From positions 754,001 to 818,000 of the forward strand of contig NW_026611617.1 in the NCBI RefSeq assembly GCF_028009165.1: DNA of 64,000 bases, written 5' to 3'. The position numbers and the translations under genes were made by a program. This DNA is from Akanthomyces muscarius. Taxonomy: Eukaryota > Ascomycota > Sordariomycetes > Hypocreales > Cordycipitaceae. The notes under the pieces are model-generated. The model saw only the letters and a list, made by a program, of their open reading frames with translations, was not told the origin of the DNA and searched no databases. Below are positions 14,490 to 26,009 of the stretch, piece by piece (position 1 is the stretch's first letter; the number at the start of each line of letters is the position of its first letter).

Positions 14490-15338
14490 GTAGGGGTCAA
14501 GATGTGCATGGCAGCTGGGTTCTGAATTACATTGCGACTTACACGTGGTGGCCTGCCATTTTGAGCCTGCTATATACTAGTTGATGGTACAAATGACCTG
14601 CAGATCGACGACGTAAATATATACAATGAGCAATGAACATGTAGGTTCTTTTGGGTTCAACCGCGACACGCCCTTAACACAGCCAGTGTCGAACTCCCAC
14701 ATCCAGAGTCACCACTGCTGCAGAATCACTACAGGGTATATGCTTGGGCCGCACAATGCCATCTCCAAAGGTAGCCCTGCTCCGGAGAATTTTGACACAA
14801 GTCGTTACTTAATTCAACCGCAGAAAGTTAGTTAGTTCCGTCGCGGTTCACAAACTGCCAATTGCCCAACATGCAGGCGAAATCACCCCCTGCGCCCCAT
14901 TCACTCATCTTCCTACACAGCCACTTTCCCTTCACCACGCACAAACCCTGCGTCGGGCTTTGACAACACGTTTCTGCCCCGAGGACAAAGAAATCAACTA
15001 GACAGCCAAGACCTCCCCATTTAGCATTTAATTTCGCAAACGCTTGCCTGATCCTGGAAACGCCTCGCTGCAGGGCCGTTTGCTTTCCCCAGAATAGCAT
15101 CTCGTCCCCGCCCCGAAAAAGTGACGACGCCTCCAGAAACCCAGCCACACTCTCTCACACACACACACCACACCGGCGATCCTTTCAACATTCACGCAGC
15201 TGCACCTCTACCCGTCCATGCGTCTCACCCTTCCTGCCGCCCCGAAAATGCGTCTACACGCCTTTTCAAACCGTTCATGAACCGCACGCAACCAGCAGAA
15301 CCGACCACGAGCGACCGGCCGCGCGGGCCAAGCAAGAA
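14490..15338. other. Intergenic region
   Basis: No supported gene. Contains the sulfatase 3' end and a CA/CT-rich leader (15120-15300, with a short CA dinucleotide run near 15158) for the next gene. Confidence 0.5.
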
Positions 15339-16226
15339 ATGGCGGGGGCCGTCTTCCAGACCTACACCAGCCGGCCACGCCAGCCACGCGCCCCCGACAG
15401 TGCCGCCGCCGCCGTCGTCGCCGGACCCTCGCGGCAGACGTCCCCGACGCAGCTTGAGCTGCAGCCCATGATGACGCCGGCCGCGTGGCGCGGCGAGACG
15501 GCCTCGCTCCAGGACCGCGATTCCCCCGTCGTCGCCGCCGCCGCAGCAGCAACCCCGCCGCCGCGCAGGCCGCAGCCGCTCTCGCACGACCTCGTCCTGG
15601 AACGGGCCCTGCCGCGCGCATCCCACTGGTACGGCCTCGCGCAGGCGCTCGCGCGGAGCGTGACACTGAGCCTCGCCCTCGCAGGGCTGGCGAGCGCGCT
15701 GTATCTCGCTGCGCGGTGGCGTGCGAAGCGCGGCGTCGCGGGCGTGGCCATTGGCGCGGTTCGTCTTGTCCCCTTTGCCCCCCCCCCCCCCCCCTCGGTT
15801 GCTTTTGACCTTTTTGCATGAGCTTGACTTGCTGATGTTGTTTGCAGAATGCAGTGGCCATCATCATCGACACCTTCATGCTGGTCGACCTCATCCACAC
15901 GCAGCTGCCGCGCGTCTCGCCGTACGCGATTGGCGGGCTCGACCTGGTCATGCTGGCCGCGGCGCTGACGGCGGGCCTGTTTGTCGGGCTGTCGGACCGC
16001 GGGTACGAGGACGACCCGGCGCCGTGGCGGCACGTCATGATGGTGACGGCGGGGCTGACTTGGGCGACGGCGTAAGTGGCTATTGACTGACACAGTTTTC
16101 GCGGGATGCTAACGGTTTTTCGCTAGGAGCGTGAGGCTGGTGTATGTAGTCTGGAGCGTCTTTGACTGCCGACGAGTAAGGAAGACGCGAGAGGAGATGC
16201 GGAGAAATCTGAGAAATCTGGTATGA
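15339..16226 (+). CDS. Uncharacterised four-helix membrane protein
   Basis: Three exons, 15339-15758, 15848-16071 and 16127-16226 (introns of 89 and 55 bp), encode 247 residues. The first 95 residues are disordered, rich in Ala, Pro, Arg and Ser. Four hydrophobic segments follow: about 105-127 (VTLSLALAGLASALYLAA), 141-157 (NAVAIIIDTFMLVDLI), 171-190, and one spanning the last splice junction (VMMVTAGLTWATA then SVRLVYVVWSVF). A basic cytosolic-type tail ends the protein. The joins are supported because hydrophobicity continues across both junctions and the third exon ends promptly at a stop. Intron 1 carries a 17-nt C run. This looks like a conserved fungal membrane protein of unknown role; I do not recognise a named family. 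Confidence 0.7.
15778..15794. repeat. Poly-C tract (17 nt) inside an intron
   Basis: Run of 17 cytosines within intron 1 of the four-helix membrane protein gene, between the GTTCGT donor and the pyrimidine-rich acceptor region. Confidence 0.9.
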
Positions 16227-16446
16227 GAACGGGTTGGTTGTTGATGCTGGGCACTGGCTGGAACGAGTCGTTCCATGGCGTTTTCGCGATTGCAAGGATA
16301 CCCTCGTCTATTTTGTTCATTTCACGTATATTAACTCTACATATCGGCAAGTCAGGTTTGCAGCAAAATCTGTTCTTTATTCATAAATCCAGTATCCCAT
16401 GCTAAATCTCATGTGGGTATATATAAGCTGTCCACCACGCCCCCCT

Positions 16447-17822
16447 TCAGTTACGAGTATACTCACCTGGCTCCAACGACGCCTCGTCACACTTTCTAGG
16501 TCCATTCACCGGATTGCACCGCGCCGCCCTGCCGCCCGGCATCCTCACCGCGTAGTCGCATCCCCAGCGCGCACTCGGCCCATAGACCGGAAAGTCGGTC
16601 GACACAATCTGCGCGCCCGACCGCAGCGCCGCCTCGCGCCGGCCCGTGTCGCACCGGTCGCGCAGCACCGTGTCCAGCGGCACGTCCGCGCGCGTGCGCA
16701 CCCAGTACCCCGCAGCGACCTGCTTCTGGATATTCGCCACCGCGGCCTCGCTCGTCGGATTATTATGCTTCTGGAACGCGCAGTCGGCGTTCCCGGGCGC
16801 GGCATTGGTGAAGATGACGCGACCTTCGAGGTTGGGCCGGTCCTCGATGTAGGTGCTGCGGACGGGGTGCACGGGGCCATTGTCCATGACGAAGAAGACG
16901 CGCCCGCGCGCCGAGTCCAGGTCCGGCCAGCCGTGCTGGAGGACTGCCGCTTCCAGTGTCGGTGAGTCGTCCCGCCGCAGGTCGTCGGGCAGGATCATCT
17001 GCTCCCGCGGAAACACGGAACGGATCTCGGCGTCGAGCCAGTCGAGCCGCGCCGTCTCGTTCCAGGGGATGACGGGCGCGCCGCCAATCACGCGGCCGAT
17101 GTTCTCGGCCGTCTTGAGCTCCAGGAGGATGGGGATGGGCACGGCGCGCGGGTGCGCCTCGATCCAGCGCCGGACGATGCGCAGGCACTGCACGACGCTG
17201 GCGCAGACGCTGCCGACGTCGAGGTCCGGGACGTGCAGCACCTTTGTGCTGTTGGTGGCAAAGGTGGGATCCGCGGGGAACGGCAGGCCGACGAGCCGCC
17301 GGATGAGCGGCTTGGCGTAGTGGCCGCCGTCTGGGTCCGACAGTATATCAAGTCTAGAGAGTAGTTGTCAGCAGAGGAAGAAGCAGTGGGAGAGCTGTGA
17401 GAGACTCACTCCATGCTGCGGACGCGGTTATACTCAAGCTGCACGTCGAGCGCAGAATGGGAGTAGCGAAAATTAATCGCATCGTCGGTGAATCGCGCCA
17501 TGAAATTCTGCTCTTTCGGGTCCGCCTCGACGTGGTAGCTGTTGTGCGTGCCGACGACCTGAATCTCATTCATCCGCAGCGCGCCATCGGTCCAGGTTAG
17601 GCCGTTGCGGGTGTAGGAGGCGTCATCATGGATGACGGAGCCGTCCCGGCTGGGCGCGGTCGGTAGCACTACTGCAAAAGAAATGATAATTTAGCAGCGG
17701 ATCCGAGGTGAAGGTCTTGATCACCTTACGTGGGATTTGCAGGAGATGTAATGGAAGATGCTGAGGGCCGCGCGGTCAGTGAGGGTGCTTCGGCGGCTTC
17801 GGAGCAGCGGAGAGGTTACCAT
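16447..17822 (-). CDS. Secreted PI-PLC-like phosphodiesterase
   Basis: Best model has four exons: 17822-17820 (only the ATG), 17760-17730, 17671-17410 and 17353-16447, giving 400 residues. The introns are 59, 58 and 56 bp with good GT...AG ends. The short early exons encode a hydrophobic leader (MHLPLHLLQIPLVLP), probably a signal peptide. The PI-PLC X-type TIM barrel follows, with catalytic His at about 54 and 58 in GTHNSYH, then ALDVQLEYNR and LLELK. This matches the calcium-dependent phosphoinositide PLC-C1 group (PF16670) found in bacteria and fungi. It likely cleaves glycerophosphodiester or phosphoinositide head groups outside the cell. Without the first intron, the frame from the same ATG runs into a stop at the next junction, which supports the split start codon. 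The C-terminus could alternatively be spliced at a GTGAGT near 16465. Confidence 0.85.
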
Positions 17823-18548
17823 TGTGCCTGGCCGATGGTTTTATGCCTACGGCGAGGCCTCAGACTGCTGAGAGGATAAAGGGAGAATGAGAGATTTAGA
17901 TGAGAACATGTACGAGACAAGATATTTCAGCCGGAAGGATTGCAGATTGTGAGATGTGAAGGCGATGTGATTGCCGTGCAGCGAGGCTGACGCACGGCGC
18001 TTTTAGCGGGCGCTGCTTCTCGTCCGCAGCACCACCCACCGTCTTGAAACTGCAACCAAGCATCCGTATATCGGCGACAGGACCCTCGCTGTACATCATC
18101 GGATAAAATCTACCGTGCTTGCTTCTTTTCCACAGCTTGTTTTCCAACGACGTTGAAATACCCAGCCGCTCCCCGTCTGGCCTTGTGCCTGCTACTCTGA
18201 CGAAGCAGCCAAGCACTGAAAGACGGCATCTATTGCAAGGTAGACTTGACATTTGTTTATACCGCCTGCAGACTCGAGGCGGCATATCGTCCTCTGATAT
18301 GAAGCAGATAGGGCAAGGAATATCGATGGCTGGGATCGGCCCGCGCCCGGTCCTGCAGCACGCGGTGTCATCCTACAAGCTTATTTGGCGCCACTGGGCA
18401 TGCATGCAACCTCGCTCCTGCATCTCACCACCTCCACGATGCAGGTATAAACCCATGTATTGGACGACTTCAGCCATGTGACTAGACTCTACCCAGTCTA
18501 CCGTCTACTTTATTTTCTACTCCATTTCCACACATCGCCCACGTCCAC
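17823..18548. other. Intergenic region
   Basis: About 725 bp upstream of the PLC gene and downstream of the transporter. Minus-strand ORFs here have no resemblance to known proteins. Nothing else is seen. Confidence 0.5.
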
Positions 18549-19966
18549 CTAGAACCTCCGCCACGTCCACCCGCCCGCAACGCCTCTGGCCAGCAGAAAC
18601 GCCGCAAACGCCGACAAGTAAAACGCACCGCCAAACACGATCAAACCACCATACTCCCCGCCATCCCTCTCCAGCACCGCCGCCGCCGCCGGCACCCCGA
18701 CGAGCGTCCCAAAGCTCGCCGCGAAAAACGCCGTTCCGCTGCGCTTGCCCAGGTCCTCCACCCGGCACACCTGCCCGACGCACACGGGCGTGAGGCTGAT
18801 GGCCGCCCCGGACCAGAAGCCAAAGATGACGGCAAACGCGGTGACGGCGGCCTCGTCCCCCCCAGCCGTGTACCACAGCGCGAGGATGAATACTGCGCAT
18901 GTGCTGGAGGTCGCGCACATGGTGTTGAACACGCCGAAGCGGTCGGCCACGTAGCCAGGCAGCACGCGCCCCGGGACGGCGCCGGCGTTGAGCAGCGCGT
19001 TGAGGAGATAGGCTCGCTGCGGGGACATGCCCGCGTGCAGCGCGTAGGACGAGATGTAAGTATACGGGATGAACACGGCAAACTCGACGAGGAATATCGC
19101 GAGCGTCGTCGCCGCAAACTTGGCGTCCCTCAAGGCGACGAGGTCAATGGCCGCGCCGGCGCGCTTGTTGTCCGGGAGGCGCTTGCGCAGCGTCGTGCAC
19201 GCCACCGCCAGCACGACCGCGCACAGCAGCGCAATGACGCGCATCGCCCACGGGAAGCCGACCGTTGGCGCAAGGTACAAGATGACCAGCGGAAAGACGA
19301 TGCCGCCGATGCCGCCGGCCGTGCAGGCCACGCCCGTCGCAAAGGCCCGTCGCTTGGCGAACCAGTGGCCGATGGCCGCCAAGCTCGGATTGAACAGCAG
19401 CGAGGCTGACATGCCGCCTAGCACGCCAAACGAGAGCAAAATCTGGTAAAACTCTAGGCGCCATTAGCCGCTGACTAGTCATTCAAAATAGGCAGAATAA
19501 GCAGAACAAGCAGAATCGGAAGAAGAACAGCAAAGACGAGGAGGACGAAAATGAGGAAAACGGTCTGGTGTGGCGTACCCGTTGAGAAGCTCAGAAAGAC
19601 CAACGCCGCCACCATCCCGACCGAGCCCGTGACCGTCACGATCCGCACATTATACGCATCAAACACCGGCCCGACCTGCGCGCCGCAAAAGTACAGGAAG
19701 AAGGCGTAGCAGCTGAATATCCACGCCGACTGCGTCCTGGGCACCTCCCGCAGCTGGTGCATGCCGAGATACGCCTCGAGCACGGCGAGCGTGTTGAGGA
19801 GCCCCATGGAGGGGAACATGGCGCACCACGCGCCGAGCACGACGGACCACGCGTGGAAGCCCCCGTCGGGATATCCGCCGCCGTCGCCGTCGGTGTCGTC
19901 GGTGCGGTGGGCTGTGGTGGGCTGTGGTGTAGCTGCGCCTTTGCCAGCGTGCTGCAACTCCATCAT
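18549..19966 (-). CDS. MFS monocarboxylate-type transporter
   Basis: Two exons, 19966-19579 and 19453-18549, across a 125-bp intron with a GTACGC donor and branch-like CTAAT, giving 430 residues. The N-terminus is hydrophilic (about 35 residues). Then PDGGFHAWSVVLGAW, the hallmark first helix of fungal monocarboxylate (MCT/SLC16-like) permeases, begins 12 predicted membrane segments. The junction reads STEFYQILLSFGVLGG, matching the conserved loop before TM4. WFAKRRAFATGVACTAGG gives the MFS loop. Substrate is not predictable: family members carry monocarboxylates, riboflavin or secondary metabolites. There is no neighbouring biosynthetic gene. Two adjacent ATGs (19966 and 19963) could serve as the start. 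Confidence 0.9.
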
Positions 19967-20494
19967 AGTAGAGATCGAGGTGAGTGAGACCGAGATGGGT
20001 AAACATCTAGATCCTGTGGCGTCTACATCTTGGATATAATATTGCGGATATATGCAATCATGTATAATCGTGACGCCTATGATCGACACAGGGTTAGCGC
20101 AGCCAGCGTGGGCCGATCCGGGTAGGCCTCTTCCGTCGTACTGGTAGTCCTGGCTTACCCACGCTACACAAATCGCCGAAATTCAACTGGCGTTGCCCCG
20201 TACAAGCGTTGTATTCACGTCTATATTAATCGATTCACTCGTGTTCGTATCTGCGACTCGGCTTCGCATGCTTCCTCGGTTGCAGAGTTGCTTACGATTA
20301 CGTTGGTCACTTGGTCTCATTCTCACATGCTTGAACAGATTTGCTCAAATATCTTGTATAATTACATGGCAGTCTTCAGTGTTCTACCCGCTCGCTGTAC
20401 ATATTAGAACCCACAATCAATATCCTTACCATGTTGCCTCCTACTTTGGTCATGCGCCGTCGCTGGCGGACTTCCTGCCGCCGGCCGCGGCCGC
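19967..20494. other. Intergenic region
   Basis: Transporter promoter and the 3' region of set9. No gene-like frame is seen; it has moderate AT content and several short ATG-initiated frames only. Confidence 0.5.
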
Positions 20495-22425
20495 TTATTC
20501 GTCAACCAGCTTCCTGCTCACGGTCCGAGAGCGCCCGCTCCGTCTAACATCACTATCCGCTCTTGATCGAGCACTAACTTTGGCAGCCGGCTTTGCAGCT
20601 AGCTTGGTTAATGACTTGCGCTTCAAACTACGGCCACGCGACGGAACTTCTTCCTCTGTCTCCTCCGACTCAACGCCCTTTCGCCCGCGAACCCGCTTCT
20701 CGTCGTAAGAATCCAAAAAGCGGTGCACAGTCCGGTGGTCCAGCACGCGCTCTTCCTTATCCCGAGGACCCTCTTTGTCTGTTTTTGGCCACATGTAGCC
20801 ATACACTTTAGAGTGCCTCTCGCAGCGTGGGCAGGATGCGCGCGTAAAGTACGCATTTTGCTGCACAAATGGTGTAACGCAGATTCCGCACTTGACCCAA
20901 GCCATCGCAGGCTCAGAAAGCAGCAGTGGCGTGAGAACATAGTCGCCGGCCGCTCTTACTCTCGTAGGTGGCGTTTGCTCTCTGTACACCTTGCGCTGGT
21001 ACTTGCGCTTCGGGGCGATTATAGCATCCGCCTTGTACGCATCATCCACGGGCTCGATGCTCACTGTGATGCTGTCTAGAGTATCCTCCTGGCTGGGCTC
21101 GATGACAACTGAAATACAGGTAGGATCATCCATCTTCTGCGGTGACGGAGCTCCCTGCGAGGATTTTGGCGATAGTGGACCAGTTGAGCTGGGCTTATCG
21201 GAAGACGGCTCGGGCGAAGAGGCGTCGGTTTCAAGGGGTCCGTCTTGGCTTGAGCTGATGCTGTCGCTGACGGAGCTACCCCGCGATGCTTCACGAGCAG
21301 CATCGACGAGCTCGACGGTGTGCTTGAGCTTTTTGGCCGGTGTTACTGGTGGCGTAGCCATGGCATCAAAGGTGCGTTTGCCTGTCCGCGGCGTGGAATC
21401 GGGCGCGGGTGAGGGTGCTGAGGATGTCGAGTTGCCGTTGTCCAGGAATCGGGAAGCCGTCCGAGTCTTGCGAATTTTTGGTCGCATCACTGGCGTCACT
21501 GAAGGCGTCCGGGATGATTCACACAGGCTGTCGTCACGTCGTCGCCTGCGCAGCACATATGTTTCCGTCTTTCCTTCTTCGTCCACAGTAACTGTCGGCT
21601 TGCCCTCGGCGTCCGCCCAGCCATTTCTGAACCCATCCTCGCACGTTTTGCAGAGACATTCACAATTGTCTTCGCCAAAGTAATTGTCTCCGTAGGTAAC
21701 TGTAATTTCCTCGCCAAGCGCAATGTTGCGGGTGGCGACAATCTCAATGCCCGCAGCACTCGTGGTGATGAGCGCGGCGTTTGCGTTGCAATCGTGGTTT
21801 GCAAACCGGGCAGGCCCCATGAATAGGCTGGTCAGTTTGCTCCGAGAGCTGACCACAATGCTAAAGTCCTTTTTGCGATTGGCAATCAAATCCTCTTCCT
21901 CTGGTGTGATGTTGACCTTCATGCCTGAGAGATACTTGATGCTTTCGTTGCGGCGGATAAGTCGTCGTGCGGTTATGCTGGCTTCATGAGTTACAATGGT
22001 GTATCGGTTTGTGGAATTCACCTCCCATGGGCAGTCGGGGAGGTAGATGTTGATGTAGCGTCGTAGATGGCGACGAAAGTCCTCCCTTTCCTTGTCTGTT
22101 TTGAGGGCGGCGGAGAATCTGCGCAGTCCATCGGTCGCTAGAAGTTTCGCCTCTGCCGCCGCCGGGTTCTTGTTTAAGACGATTTCGTCCTGCAGGATTT
22201 TGGCAATTGTGTCCTCGACGACGCCTCGGGACGGGTGGTAGGAGGGTCTATTTTTAGGGATTGTGGTCCAGTAAAACACCTGGGATGGTCAGTCGCTGCC
22301 GCTCTGTGGCTGCCGGTTAGACGTACATGGTCCACGAGGGCGTCGGTTAGAATATCGTCGTATGCAGAGAGTTGCGCGAGTGTCAGCACGTGGCGTTTGG
22401 CCGGGGCCTTTTTTGAGGGAGGCAT
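20495..22425 (-). CDS. set9: Set9 histone H4-K20 methyltransferase (KMT5)
   Basis: Two exons, 22425-22327 and 22279-20495, with a 47-bp intron (GTACGT...CCCAG), give 627 residues. The N-terminus (LTLAQLSAYDDILTDALVDH then VFYWTTIPKN) is the Suv4-20/Set9 helical region. The SET domain spans about 120-245, with the cofactor motif FANHDC (Asn194) and a YGDNYFG segment leading into the post-SET zinc cysteines (CECLCKTC). A long Ser/Pro-rich middle follows. Near 505-540 a second cysteine cluster, KCGIC...CPRC, precedes KVYGYMWPK, which is characteristic of fungal Set9 C-termini. The tail is basic. It methylates lysine 20 of histone H4 and in fission yeast supports the DNA-damage checkpoint through Crb2. 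It acts in the nucleus, and all catalytic features are intact. Confidence 0.93.
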
Positions 22426-23941
22426 ATCCGCCAGAGGGTGAGGGCAGGTTGGATAACTGCAAGATTCGCTATTGTTCCGTAAAAAGGATGCCGCCAGAGA
22501 AGAAGCAAATAAAGTCGATAGAAGTAGTCGAGCGTCGGGGTTCGTGGCCAATTCGAGCGTCCAAGATCCCTACGGTCGCAAACGAGCGGAAAGGACGGGC
22601 GAACTGATTGACGTCAAGACAAGTGCGAATGAAAAGACCGACAGAAACAGCACAAATGCAGAGATTATATAGCTTGCCGCACCGAGTAAAGAAGGTTGTG
22701 CGAGGGGACGCGGGAGGCCACGAGTGCGACGTAGCGAGGTGAGGCAATGAAAAGGAAAGAAGGCCTCGAGATGTTGGCAACTGGCAAGAGGGAACTGGGA
22801 CTGGGACTGGGACTGGGACTGGGAAGCTGGTGACAGGGTCTGGAGGACAGACCCGCAGTCGCGCACTGCTCATTCCGCTGCCACGGCGACCGCGTTAATT
22901 GCTCAGGTGTCATAGGGGAGTCAGCCACTTGTTCTAGGGGCTTTCTGGCTTCTGCAGGGGCACTTACAGGGGGCTTAGCGGTGGCGGAACAGGGCCCACC
23001 GCGGGCTGCCGCAGCAAATTAATGGAGTGGCTGGGGACATGTTCGGCTGTGACGCGCTCGTGTAAGTTGGAATCGCGGTTGGACGTGCCTCATTCATAAC
23101 TGGAAGTGATGAATGATGGAGGCAACACAGGCGGCTAGGCTTGTTTTAGGTAGATTGCAAGCCAATATTCCGTGGTACGCCATGCCATGGCAGAGGAGTT
23201 GGAGCCGCCCCTGGTTAATAACTTGGACGCAAAAAGCGACGGAGCAATCAGAGAAGAAGCGCAGTTGTCGTTGCAAAAACCAAAGCAGAACATAATCACG
23301 ATTAAAAAGACATCAGCGAGAGCTCGCAATATATTGAGTTTCCTTATGCCGCCACTGACAACTGCCAACTGCAACGGCAAGCTGAAGCGGCATGGGGCTG
23401 ACGGCGACTATGCGAGACAACTTACGTCCAGTGTGAGTATCTACAAGCGTGGCAAAAATCAGGAAAAGAAAAAAGGCCCGACAGCTTTTCTTGTTCGTAT
23501 TATGCGTCAACTGGAAAAGATCTCGGAAAAGTCTAGTCTCAATTACAAACTCCATGTTAGTGCCTTGTGAGTCTGTCGTCGCGGCCGAGGCCATGACAGC
23601 ACCACTCCTGAGCAGACTATGCCATGTCTGACCTCGGATAAATTTGGCGAGACCACTTCAGTAAAAAAATTCAAGTTTTGGAGATTTGGGAACCAAACAT
23701 AGTATGCTCCCAACACGGCATTTCTCAGACTTTGCCGGTGTAAGTCAACGAGTCGCACCACGCAATTGCACCCCCACACTCTCCATGTAGCACCACATGC
23801 GCTGCACGTGACCCGTCACCAAGGAACCGCGGAAAAACTACGCCAGCGCCAAAAAGTCGTGAGAGCTGTCGAAAGGGAGCTCTAGTCGTCACGAAACCAA
23901 CTTTCTACGATACCCCGGAGCGACGGCACACACAGCCCAGC
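22426..23941. other. Long divergent intergenic region, set9 / uL14m
   Basis: About 1.5 kb between divergent starts. It contains a CTGGGA hexamer array (22795-22824). A plus-strand frame from 23187 encodes 127 basic residues, but it lacks homology and has poor codon bias, so I do not call it a gene. The promoters of set9 and the mitochondrial ribosomal gene must lie here. Confidence 0.45.
22795..22824. repeat. Hexanucleotide tandem repeat (CTGGGA)5
   Basis: Five perfect copies of CTGGGA in the leader region upstream of set9. It is a simple microsatellite, probably polymorphic between strains. Confidence 0.9.
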
Positions 23942-24517
23942 ATGATTCAATTAAAGGTTTGTTCTAGATATGAGCTGGCCCAAGGGCAGCCTCGGCTGCA
24001 TTGGCATGGTGACTGATGCGAGAAACACAGACAATCCTCAACTGCATCGACAACTCGGGCGCGGCTCTCGTCGAATGCGCCCTTGTGGTTGGGCAGAAGC
24101 GCGCCGCCAGAATAGGTACGAGCCGACCATTGCACTCGCCTCTGGAAATCCCGATTCCGACTTTCAACTTGCCGATGGCGCCACCCCCCCGTGATACACC
24201 TCGCTAACCCTCCGCCCCTAGGTGACCGCATCGTCGTCGTCGTCCAGGAGCACCGCGCCGCATCCTCCTCGGGCATGTCGGGCGTCTCCAACGCCGCCAA
24301 GGTCAAGCGCGGCGACATGCGCCACGCCGTCGTCGTGCGCACAAAGTACCCGACGCAGCGCCGCGACGGGTCCGTCGTGCGCTTCGACGACAACGCCTGC
24401 GTGCTGCTCAACAAGGCCGGCGACCCCGTCGGCTCGCGCATCAACGGCGTCGTCGGCGCCGAGCTGAAGCGCAAGAAGTGGAGCAAGATTCTGTCCATGG
24501 CGCCGATGCAGGCGTAA
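23942..24517 (+). CDS. Mitochondrial ribosomal protein uL14m
   Basis: Three exons, 23942-23956 (15 nt: MIQLK), 24031-24115 and 24222-24517, with introns of 74 and 106 bp, encode 131 residues. The spliced product starts [16 protein letters not shown], the classic L14 N-terminus. [42 protein letters not shown] and an RING-type GSRINGVV segment follow, as in bacterial RplN and yeast Mrpl38. It is a core protein of the large mitoribosomal subunit, next to 21S rRNA at the subunit interface. Like yeast Mrpl38, it lacks an obvious cleavable targeting peptide. The length matches the family. The 15-nt first exon would be missed by ORF-based annotation. Confidence 0.95.
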
Positions 24518-25093
24518 ACTTGCCTTGTGTGGTTGCGAACGAGACATCACTCTACGAAAGGCAAGCGGCACGAGAACGACGGGGGCTGCAAGGGGAACAA
24601 GTCGAAAATTCCCTGTATCATATTCGGGACAAAACTACTGTACAATTATACCTGTAGCATTTCTGCGCGGCGTTTAGAAAAGGGAGCCTGCGGTGCTGGG
24701 CCAAACTCCTTTACAATTCATGATTTTACTCTACTTGCCATTCGATCAAGTGACTCACAAGTACGAATGTGCTACGTGTTGAATGTGTCTACGGGAACAC
24801 TTTCTTACAACAATCACAAAGATCCAAATTAATAACCAAAGTAATGTATTCGTATAACGTGATAACTCCTTGGCCGACTGGTTGCGCATCTTACTGGATG
24901 ACAAAACGGTCTTGCCCATACAATTCTTTTCAAGGAAAAAAAACCAAAACTCCATCAATATCAAAGTTATAAAGAAGCAAAAACGCCCAGTATCCTCCCC
25001 GTATAGCTCACCACAGCCTTCCCCATGCCATCTTTTCGTGGGTATCTCGTACAAAGAGTCGTATAAACAATGCAACAGAAGAAAAATCGCTGC
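24518..25093. other. Convergent 3' intergenic region
   Basis: About 575 bp between the stops of the uL14m gene and rpb9. AT-rich, with no supported gene; it holds the 3' untranslated regions. Confidence 0.6.
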
Positions 25094-26009
25094 TCAAGAG
25101 AAAATGTGACCGCAGAGGCAGCACACGTAGAACAGTTTCTTTTCAAACACGTGTCAACATGAAAGATCTCTGATAGTGTACAGACGCCAAGTAAGGGTTG
25201 TGGCTTACCATGCCAGTCTCGGCGCTTCGCTGCTGCGACTGGAAGAAGACGGCCTCTTCGTGGTTGCAGCGAGGGCAGGTCTTGTTGGATCGAGGAAGCT
25301 GTAGCGCGCAAATAGCATTGCCTGTTAGCCGGCCGGTTTCATAAAAAAAAAAGGAAAGCTGCGCCGTGTATGGTATAGTGAGGAACGCAAGTCATCTCCA
25401 GCAGTGACAAAAAAGTTCCAACAAGAAGTATTTGACAAGAAGGATATCGTCGTAAGTCGTAGGTGGTTGTCGAGATTCTCATAATTTCGCAGAGGCCTCG
25501 CTCGTTGGCAATGTCGAACCCGTATTTCCGGCGCTGTCGGCAGAGAACTCGCATCCAAACTCCTCAAGCAGATCCTCCTCGGTCCAGGGAATATTAGAAG
25601 CAAAGGCCATGATAAAATCCATATCCTTGCTGCCGCTGCATCGCCCGGTCGAGGCTTCTACCTCCAGGCTCGAGGCGCCGCAGGTGTCGCACATTATGGG
25701 CACGCCGCAGTGTAGGCAAACGGGGAAAGCGCAGTGGTTTTCACTAACCGTAGGATCGGAGCCGACGTCCTGGGTGACGCCTGCCGTCTCGCCGGCCGAG
25801 TTGTTGAGGATGTTGCGGAAGACGCACGTCGAGCGGGCATCCTCTGTGTACTGGCACGTGCGGCACGTAAACTGCAGCTTGTGAGCCTCCTCGTCCTCCT
25901 TGGGGTACAGCATGTTGGAGCACTCGGAGCAGAAGCGAAAGGTGATTTGCTCGAGCTTCTTGTCCTCGGATTCGCCCTGGAGGGACGTTGTCGATTGGGG
26001 GGTAGCCAT
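25094..26009 (-). CDS. rpb9: RNA polymerase II subunit Rpb9
   Basis: Three exons, 26009-25749, 25298-25209 and 25138-25094, give 131 residues. The N-terminal zinc ribbon is in exon 1 (FRFCSECSNMLYPKEDE...FTCRTCQY). The second, TFIIS-like ribbon is split over exons 2-3 (TCPRCNHEEAVFFQSQQRSAETGM, then KLFYVCCLCGHIFS). Both have four cysteines. Rpb9 sits at the jaw of Pol II and affects start-site choice, proofreading and transcription-coupled repair. Intron 1 is unusually long (450 bp) and its first 270 bp stay open in frame with exon 1, encoding an alternative 89-residue tail (see findings). Intron 2 (70 bp) seems to end in AAG rather than CAG/TAG, because AAACTG must follow directly. Confidence 0.9.

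Noticed and set aside
23187..23570. Plus-strand ORF of 127 basic residues
   Set aside because: No family features and poor codon bias; it lies in a divergent promoter region.
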